A DNA stretch of 64,000 nt from Schizophyllum amplum (lineage: Eukaryota > Basidiomycota > Agaricomycetes > Agaricales > Schizophyllaceae): NCBI GenBank assembly GCA_007026445.1, contig VDMD01000002.1:1426001-1490000 (forward strand). Reading direction: 5' to 3'. This document shows positions 57,293 through 64,000 of this stretch, one piece after another; the first letter of the stretch is position 1, and each line of letters starts with the position of its first letter. The notes below the pieces were generated by a model. The model made no database searches. It was given only the letters and a program-made list of their open reading frames with translations, and had not been told where the DNA came from. Both the position numbers and the translations under genes were made by a program.

Positions 57293-59069
57293 TATGTTAC
57301 GAAAGCACGTAGGGGTCGGACGGTATTTCCCGAGACATCGACATGGTTGATAGCGAAGATTTCACGTGCGCTGTTGTCACGCAGGTCACACGCGTCAAAG
57401 CCGCTGTTGTAGACTATTTGGTCGTATTGGCGACTTTGCTCGGGCCACCATCTCATCCGCACATGATCCCGTTTTGGCAACAGATTCTCTAGCCCAGCAA
57501 AAGGCGAAACGTGCTGCTGCAGTGGGATAAATGCGCTGCCAGGCGCATCCGTCTCCTCGCGTCCTCGGCCAAGTTGTTCGACGAGGAATGTGCACCGCGT
57601 TCTATCACATCGCCACCTTCTTGCCATACACACCGCGCTATGAATTTATTCATCCGGGCTTATGCGCATTTCTCATCCGATGGATGAACCAATGTCGATG
57701 TGGCACTGCATGCATCCTCTCAAATGGGGACCTCATGCGACAGTTTAGACCGAGATATAGCGGGGTACCGTAGGCACTCAGTGCATCTCGATGGCTTGTA
57801 CAGCCTTGTCAAGCGTAGCTGCGCGGTGGCAACAATTTTTGGCTTCGTAGTACCACAGAGAGTACACGAACGTGAAGCCTGGTGTGTGCCGCCTCGTTTA
57901 CTCCCCATGGCTCTAACAAGTATTCAGGAGCTTGCATTGCGCGCGCATATATTTTTGAAGCGTTGGACTCGGCCGGCGGGCTTTTTTCCGTGGAGTCAAG
58001 CTTCGGCCCCCTCTACCTCTCTCTCTCTCATAATGTATGAGAGCACGGTCTCATCTGCTCAGTGAGATGCCCGCCCTCGGGCGCCCTTCGTCATCTTCAT
58101 GATGCCGTCGGCGGAAGGCTGACTTGCTTCTACCTTTAGCACGGATGCCGTGCCTTTAGCAAGCGGACGCGTCAGTTAGGGGCATGTACACGCCAGACGG
58201 CCATCTTGAGTGCCTGCCACCACTCTTTGGTCGTCCTCCGCGCGCACAGATCCATGCGGTAAGCTGTCTTTAATGAACGTGGTCCGTTCTGAGACCAAAC
58301 ACTTCTGCAGATTTCGTTTGTTTGGCTTGTCAGGTCCTGAGGCCTGCGGCATTACAGCACTACTTTCTGCACTGAGGTTCAATGTGCCCAGGAAGTTGTA
58401 TTTTGTTGCATAATATACCGTTCGTCTCTCCCTTTCTCCATCGCTTCAGCTGATACGAAGAATTGATAACATACGATTCATAGCCTCAGCCAAGAGAACA
58501 AACAATCGACTCCTGATCCGCGCGTTCATGAACGTCTACGTTGTTCTAGGGAACCTGTGCGAGTGAGGCGCGAGTGAAGCAAGCTATCTGCGCAACAGTG
58601 ATCCTTCGGCACAGTAGCATCCGACGAGCCCGCATCATTCACCTAGCCAGCACCTAGCTTGGGTCCTCGTCGCACTTTGTGCGAGGTCCCCTGTATATCT
58701 GACCAACTGCCGCGCGACCTCCGCATCATTGTGCGGGCTCGCAGCTGTACTTAGTATGCTTGCGAATCCACATCGGATGTTGCCTAGTGCATTTTAACCG
58801 TCCGCAATGCACGCCATGTTAGACAATGCGTCCGACGCCCACTTTGTTCCCGGCATCGCCACCTCACGAGCTACCCAAGTCCCGGCTCGGACGTTCGAGA
58901 TGTGTACTCATGCATAGCCGCACGTACGGCCACCGTGACTGACATCACTGCATCTTCGCACACTATAAGAAGGCGCCAGCGGCACATGGCCCTCCCATCT
59001 ACCTTCCCTCCTAATACTCACCTTTATCTTTCTTCTTCCATTCCCTCACCTCTTTCCTCCGACTCCTCC
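57293..59069. other. Intergenic, 1.8 kb, the longest gene-poor stretch
   Basis: No convincing gene. A CTATAAGAAGGCG sequence near 58963-58975 lies about 100 bases before the small secreted protein and is a likely TATA element. A short duplicated CCTTTAGCA flanks an ACGG/CCGT pair near 58133-58161. Nothing else recognised. Confidence 0.45.
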
Positions 59070-59574
59070 ATGATGTTCGCCAAGGCTACCCTTCTTGCCT
59101 CCGCGCTTCTTGCCAGCGGTGTTGTCGCGTACAATGGGCGCGGTACGTGATCATTTTCCTGTTGAATCGGTTGCCACAACTGACCGCTCGCTGCAGAGTT
59201 CCCCTTCAGCCCGACCGGCCAGGTGTACCAGTGCGGCTTCGCCGTAGAAGACAACGACGACGCTGCCTTTGTGTCCCCCACCCTCTTTAACGCGTCGCAC
59301 TGTGGCATGGAGATCCAATCGAGCAGTGCGTGTCGCCCACGTTTCAAGCGGACCCCGCTCTCCGAAGTTCGCGGGCTCGCCCCGGCTAACGCCATTGTTC
59401 ACAGGTCCGTGGGGCCTAGGGGAGACCATCACCCCGATCCTCGCTGGCATCTACCAGTGCGAGGACTGCGAGGTCAACGACATCTTCGTGACCCCCGACG
59501 AGTACGCGCGTGCGACTACCAACAAGGCCGACGAGCCGTACATCAGCACCGTCTGGAACTATAAGACGTGGTGA
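59070..59574 (+). CDS. Small secreted protein, possible double-psi beta-barrel (expansin/RlpA-like), 123 aa
   Basis: Three exons: 59070-59142, 59197-59325 and 59405-59574. Residues 1-20 (MMFAKATLLASALLASGVVA) are a signal peptide. The mature part is about 100 residues with five cysteines: YQCGFAVEDNDDAAFVSPTLFNASHCGMEI, then GETITPILAGIYQCEDCEVNDIFVTPDEY. The pattern CG ... D..A.VS..LF....CG..I ... C..C...D..VTP..Y resembles RlpA-like double-psi beta-barrel proteins secreted by fungi. That assignment rests on pattern only. It could be an effector-like protein. Its promoter has a TATA element near 58963. Confidence 0.7.
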
Positions 59575-59938
59575 AGGGGCGGGACTCGGAATGCTCGGAC
59601 ATACTGCAACGGACTGTCATGCATCGTGATATGGACTACTACGACTCTCATGGACTAGGTTTGGGCTTGGACAGGCTGTTTGTTCGGCTGTTTATAGTGG
59701 TGATCTTCGTTGTATGTGCATTATGCGAGATTCGTCTTGATGTTGTATCCATGTCGTCTACATAGTGTACCGCCCACTACAGCCCGAGTGCCGTGCTCAC
59801 TGGACGCGCTACTTAATGATGTTCAATGGTATGGGATGCACAGATGGCGCGATTGGCGCTTATGCACTGGGGCTGAAGAGAGGCGATCGGCAACCCTGAA
59901 TGCGATAATCAGTTGTTTCCTTGTTCTCTTCCTTGACG
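59575..59938. other. Intergenic, no gene recognised
   Basis: 3' region of the secreted-protein gene and promoter of the kinase gene. Confidence 0.4.
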
Positions 59939-61039
59939 ATGAAGACGCGCGTGATCCTTGTCGGTGTTGGGTGCGCACCCTGCTCCTCTCAGGCGCCACT
60001 TTGTGCTGAAATTAGTTCCACAGCGGCGCGACGTGCTCCGGCAAGACGACGCTTGCCAAGCACCTGAAGCGCATCATCCCCAATAGCGTGATCATCCACC
60101 AAGACGTGCGCACCTGTCCTCCTCCGCGTCCCCTCACCCCGACGCCCGCCCGCAGGACTTTGCGCCGGTGAGCACGCCGCGCGCGTTGTCAGCCTGATCA
60201 TGAACTCAGCGCGTCCCTCGTCCATCCGCAGCCGCAGGAGCTCGTCCCCATCCACCCGAAGTACGGGGTACAGGACTGGGACTGGCCGGATGGGGCGATT
60301 GACTGGAAGAGGATGATCGCGTCCTTGAAGGACGTGAAGCGCACTGGGCGCATTGCGGACGACCACTACAGTCATGATCACTTGAACGAGCAGAAGGACG
60401 TGCCGATCCCGGAAGAGGTGCGCGCGCGATGGACGCAAACGTTCGAGGAGCTTGCCGAGCGGACATGCGAGAAAAGGGAGGAGGAGCAGATCATTTGGGG
60501 TCTGGTGGATGGATTCTTGCTCTACTGGCACCCGGTGCGTGGCCTTACCTTTGCAAGAGAAGACGCGGCGCTGACTCCGACCCATCGCAGGAAGTCTTAG
60601 AGCAGCTTGACATCCGGTTCTTCCTTCGCGTGCCGGAGCGGGTGCTCAAGCAGCGCCGACACGAGCGACACGGGTATCATACAGCTGGTGAGTGTCCTCC
60701 ATTGCCCAAGGAGGAAAGCTGACAGGCCTTCCCTCACCCCTTTCCTGCCACCTCCTCTTGCTGCCCTCGCTGTGAACAATGCTTCCTCCTGGAGTACAAT
60801 CCGACCCAGAGGGCTCGCTGTGGCGCGACCCGCCAAATTACTGGGAGCAGATCGTCTATCCGGCGTATATCGAGGCACACAAGCACCTCTTCGAGGGTGG
60901 AGACGTCGAGAATGGCCGCGTCACACGGGAAGATGTGACTATCATCAACGCACTGGAGGAGAGCATGGGAAACATAGTTGACCATTGCTGCCAGGCGCTG
61001 GTCAAGTACATAGACGTCGAAAGCTCGAAGGTGCAGTAA
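59939..61039 (+). CDS. Nicotinamide riboside kinase, 251 aa
   Basis: Six exons: 59939-59970, 60024-60105, 60156-60167 (12 nt), 60232-60534, 60591-60687 and 60810-61039. The P-loop spans the first intron (MKTRVILVGVG joined to GATCSGKTTLAKHL). Next come NSVIIHQDDFAPPQELVP, where the HQDDF motif runs across the 12-nt exon, DWDWPDGAIDW, GLVDGFLLYW, RFFLRVPERVLKQRRHERHGYHTAEGSLWRDPPNYWEQIVYPAYIEAH. This is the Nrk1 family, which phosphorylates nicotinamide riboside to NMN for NAD salvage. The fifth intron (122 nt) is longer than the rest, and its acceptor could alternatively lie upstream. Confidence 0.9.
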
Positions 61040-61440
61040 AGACTCGGGTGGCGCATCACTGCATTATGTATTGTTCACTGTATTGTTTTTGTAGATGTTC
61101 CGGTCACGGTGTAGATGAAGGTTCAAGTCGGTGGTGTCCTGACTCTTGACCCTTTGAGTCTCTGCCCTGCCTCGAGACTCGCTGGCGCATGAAAAGCTGC
61201 AGCGCGTCGAATTCATGTTGAGACGAGACAGCCTCCCGCAGCTGGAGTTGAGGATTCAGAGGAACGCGGTTCGCGAGTTCATTTCGTCGCCCCGGACAAT
61301 GAAAGCCACGTGCATAATAACACGTGGTAAGATTTCCCAATCGGAAGTCGCCGCGCGTGTCGGGACGATCATCGTTGAGAGCAGGCGCGCGTGCTTTGTT
61401 TGCTCATCGCCACTCCCTTCCTCCCATTTCCACCTTACGA
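61040..61440. other. Intergenic, no gene recognised
   Basis: About 400 bases between the kinase and the ankyrin-FYVE gene; C/T-rich just before 61441. Confidence 0.4.
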
Positions 61441-64000
61441 TGGCTCCCGAGCCCTTCTATGACACCAACGACAGCAGCGACGACGACGACGACGACGACG
61501 AAGAGTTTGTTTACCCCGGTGCGGAGCCAGATACGGCACCCCAGCCGGCCACCAATGGCACGGCCAACGGCGACTCGGACGACGACGAGGAGTTTGTATA
61601 CCCTGGTGCCCAGCCAGAGACACCCGTGTTGACCGTGTCAGGACCCACGGAGGACGAGGAAGAGGACGAATTCGTTTATCCGGGTGTGTCTAAAGAGCCT
61701 CAATCGCCCTCAAGCAAGCCCTCGCCTGCACAGCTCGAGTCCCTCTTTGCGGCTGCTTCCTCTGGCGATCTTGCGCTGTTGAAGAAACTATTTGCAACCG
61801 CGCAGGAGAGCTCTCACGTCGATTTCTTCCAACTCGCCAACTGTGCAAGTACGCGCACAGGTCTAACCGCGTTGCACGCTGCTGCAAGTCGAGGCTACAA
61901 TGATATTGTACAATGGCGTACGTCTTCATGCTGGCTCTCGTATGCGCGTCGGCTGATACTTGGGCATCAGTGATAGACATTTGCGGAGCTATACCTGACA
62001 TGGAGGATAAAGAGGGAGAGGTGTGTTATTATGCATATACATCTTCACGCATGTACTGACTAATCCTCTCCGCACCTCAGACCGCTCTTCATAAGGCAGC
62101 CTTGAACGGCCACATGTCCGTAATTCAGTATCTCGTCCCGGACAAGGCAGACGTGCAAACTCAGGATGCGGACGGATGGACTGCACTCCACAATGCATGT
62201 TCGAAGGTCCGTCCTTTTATGCGATTCCCTCCCTCGTCCCTCACCCTTCACTCAGGGCTACCTTGACATTGTCCGCTGGCTTTGTGAATCCGGCGAAGCC
62301 ACTGCACCTATTGACGGACGACCTGGTGTGGATACCAAGAGCAAAGGTGGATGGACTCCGCTCAGTGAGTCTTCTCCGTCCTGCGTCACGATCATGCCTG
62401 AAGTGAGCCCCTTAGTGAACGCCGCATCGAAAGGGCACCTTCCTGTCGTCCGATACCTTGTTAGGAAGCAAAAGGCTGACCCGCTCGTGCGAAACAACTG
62501 GGGCGAAACCGCCTACGATGTTGCTGCTGCTGTCTTTGAAGTCTGGATTTGCGAGGTATGTGTGAGCAGCGTCGTCTTAACTGCTTCTCACTGTCAGTAG
62601 GTACTCGAGAAGGCTGAGGCGGAACGCTGGGAGAGCACGTCTACCCCGTACGATCCGCTCGCTGTCCACACGACGGTCCCTGTCCTTCTATATGAGCATC
62701 AGCGACTCGATGCCCGTCTTAAAACCCTCGCGACGAACGGACGGCCCAAGTTCTCGGCTTCTGGTCTTGGGCGTAATGGCAGACCGGCGCCGTTCGTCCT
62801 GCGCCTTCCTAAGCCCGATGCGCAAGGCACACAGACAGTGCCGGCATGGCGGAGCGATGTGCAGCTTCCACTGCGCGACGAACCGTGGAAGCTGCCTCGA
62901 CCAGGCCAGGCGGAACGGCCTGCCCTGGAGGGCGCGGAGCGTAGCCACTTCTGGCTCTCGGATTGGACGCTTGACGTGACGCATCCCGGTGTAGACGCGG
63001 TCGAGGGGTGGCAGTACGCGCGCCGTCTGACTGACCCGGATGACCAGTGGACGGCCGAATGTCCGCCACAGCTGGAAAGGGCGCTGTCGGGGATCACGGC
63101 AGGCCTTACGAGCCCGCAGCGTGCGCGCTCGAGCTCGTCGTCGGCCAATCTCGCGCCGCAGAGCTGGGTGCGCCGACGGCGCTGGATACGCGTGATGCGG
63201 CGGCGCCTGGACATTCCTCCGCTGCCGTATCTCCAGCCGGACGGCCGGATGTACCATCTCGGCTCGGAGGGTGCCCTTATTCCAGCCGGTGGCGAGGCAA
63301 ACGGCGACGTGCAAGAGCTTGGAGCAATGCCGTCCTCGGGACTCGCGGGCGTGCGCGACTATGTTGTTCGTGCTAGGTTCTTGATGGGCAAGCAGCCAGG
63401 CGAGGCAGAACCAGCGCAGATGAGCGCCGTGGACGCTCGACGGGCAATTGCCAAGTTAGAGCGTGCGACGGCAGAGCTCAGACAAGGCATTCTGGCGGAC
63501 GACGACGTCGAGCGACGAACGCAGGCCGAGGTGCTGTTGCACGCTTTCTCGCGTGACTTGGAGCGCCGGCGGTTAGCCGCAGGAGAGCAGGGGCTGGTGT
63601 TATCTGGATACGGTGCGTTCATCTAAGTGCTGCGAAGAACGATTATCTTACGACAACATTGCAGACGACGATATTGATCTGGAGAGCTCGGATGACGAAG
63701 ATGGAATTGGTTCGCCAAGGGCGGCATCCGTGCGCTCTGGGTCGACGGATTACTTCGGGCGGCCACGCGCGTCGTCCTCGCGCAGCGGGCCAGCAGATTT
63801 GACCCCACACCTGTCGCAGGCGCCTGAGTTCCGCGTGCCAACGCATGAGGCGCCCCAGAAGGTGCCTACCTTCAGCCCCCCGACGGCGCATGTCATGCAT
63901 GCGCAATGGGAGCGGGATGACTCTGTCCGAGACTGTCGGGATTGCGGCAGGAGATTCACTTTCTTGCTCAGAAGGGTAAGCGTGCTTCGCTCTCGGTTGA
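61441..64000 (+). CDS. Ankyrin-repeat, DysF/peroxin and FYVE-finger protein, 3' part outside window
   Basis: Starts MAPEPFYDTND and runs off the window. The N-terminus has three acidic repeats ending EEFVYPGA, EEFVYPGA and DEFVYPGV. Ankyrin repeats follow (TGLTALHAAASRGYNDIV, TALHKAALNGHMSVIQYLV, DGWTALHNACSKGYLDIVRWL, NAASKGHLPVVRYLV). Next is a DysF/Pex24-type piece (WTLDVTHPGVDAVEGWQYAR ... VRRRRWIRVMRRRL), a helical region (RRAIAKLERATAELRQGI), an acidic linker and the first half of a FYVE finger (WERDDSVRDCRDCGRRFTFLLRR) ending at a GTAAGC donor near the edge. FYVE domains bind PI3P, so an endosomal or vacuolar membrane role is expected. The stop lies beyond 64000. Confidence 0.85.

Noticed and set aside
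57293..58900. Possible gene in the 1.8-kb gap
   Set aside because: Only short frames with no splice pattern, no family resemblance and no tRNA-like A/B boxes found by eye.
61440..61520. GAC repeat as a microsatellite feature
   Set aside because: It is the coding run for the acidic N-terminus of the ankyrin-FYVE protein and is interrupted.

Overview
The window is a gene-dense piece of a filamentous basidiomycete nuclear genome, most likely an agaricomycete. Coding DNA is GC-rich and nearly every gene is split by introns of about 45-60 nt. Donors are mostly GTGCGT, GTGCGC, GTGAGT or GTACGT, often with a CTAAC/CTGAC-like branch sequence. The gene content is fungal: Sec18, ORM, a yeast-Mtd1-type dehydrogenase, a steryl/ceramide-glucosidase-like GH5 enzyme, an S28 peptidase and a DUF2009 protein. 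I see no rRNA, tRNA, CRISPR or prokaryotic feature. Gene models below were spliced by hand; exon sums were checked to be multiples of three for the models where a protein length is given without 'about'.

Layout. 1-1254 (-): 5' part of a type-I glutamine-synthetase-like gene, cut by the window edge. 1944-5610 (-): a large predicted 7-TM protein with a long tail. 6.3-7.1 kb: an ambiguous region open on both strands. 7638-8911 (+): orphan protein. 9141-10319 (+): Tls1/C9orf78-like protein. 10753-11691 (-): PP1 inhibitor-2/Glc8. 11979-14801 (-): Sec18/NSF, head-to-head with a STIMATE/YPL162C membrane protein (14958-16478 +). 16714-18861 (+): B-box plus DUF2009 protein. 19268-20367: candidate non-autonomous Mutator-like element. 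20668-23110 (-): GH5 glycosidase. 24301-25914 (-): eIF3m. 26097-27260 (-): TIP41, head-to-head with dynein light intermediate chain (27349-29189 +). 29460-33334 (-): virilizer homologue with a 5-nt micro-exon, head-to-head with ORM (33538-34471 +). 34651-36106 (-): Mtd1. 36820-37833 (+): secreted ricin-B lectin. 38410-39720 (-): epoxide-hydrolase-type alpha/beta hydrolase. 40142-42520 (+): Barentsz/CASC3-like protein. 42840-43922: second candidate DNA-transposon derivative, with TA flanks. 44038-45550 (+): THOC3/Tex1. 46604-48540 (+): S28 peptidase. 48968-50374 (+): multipass membrane protein. 51843-52180 (+): small protein. 52417-52953 (-): complex I NDUFB9. 53273-55705 (+): RRN3. 55957-57292 (-): nucleoside hydrolase. 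59070-59574 (+): small secreted protein. 59939-61039 (+): nicotinamide riboside kinase. 61441-64000 (+): ankyrin-DysF-FYVE protein, cut by the window edge.

The genes do not form one pathway. Most are housekeeping: membrane fusion, sphingolipid control, translation and Pol I initiation, dynein, one-carbon and NAD metabolism, complex I, PP1/PP2A regulation. RNA-processing factors are numerous (virilizer, Barentsz, THOC3, Tls1). The most unusual items are the micro-exon at the virilizer 3' end, the two inverted-repeat elements, the 7-TM protein with a very long tail, and several introns that are multiples of three without an in-frame stop.
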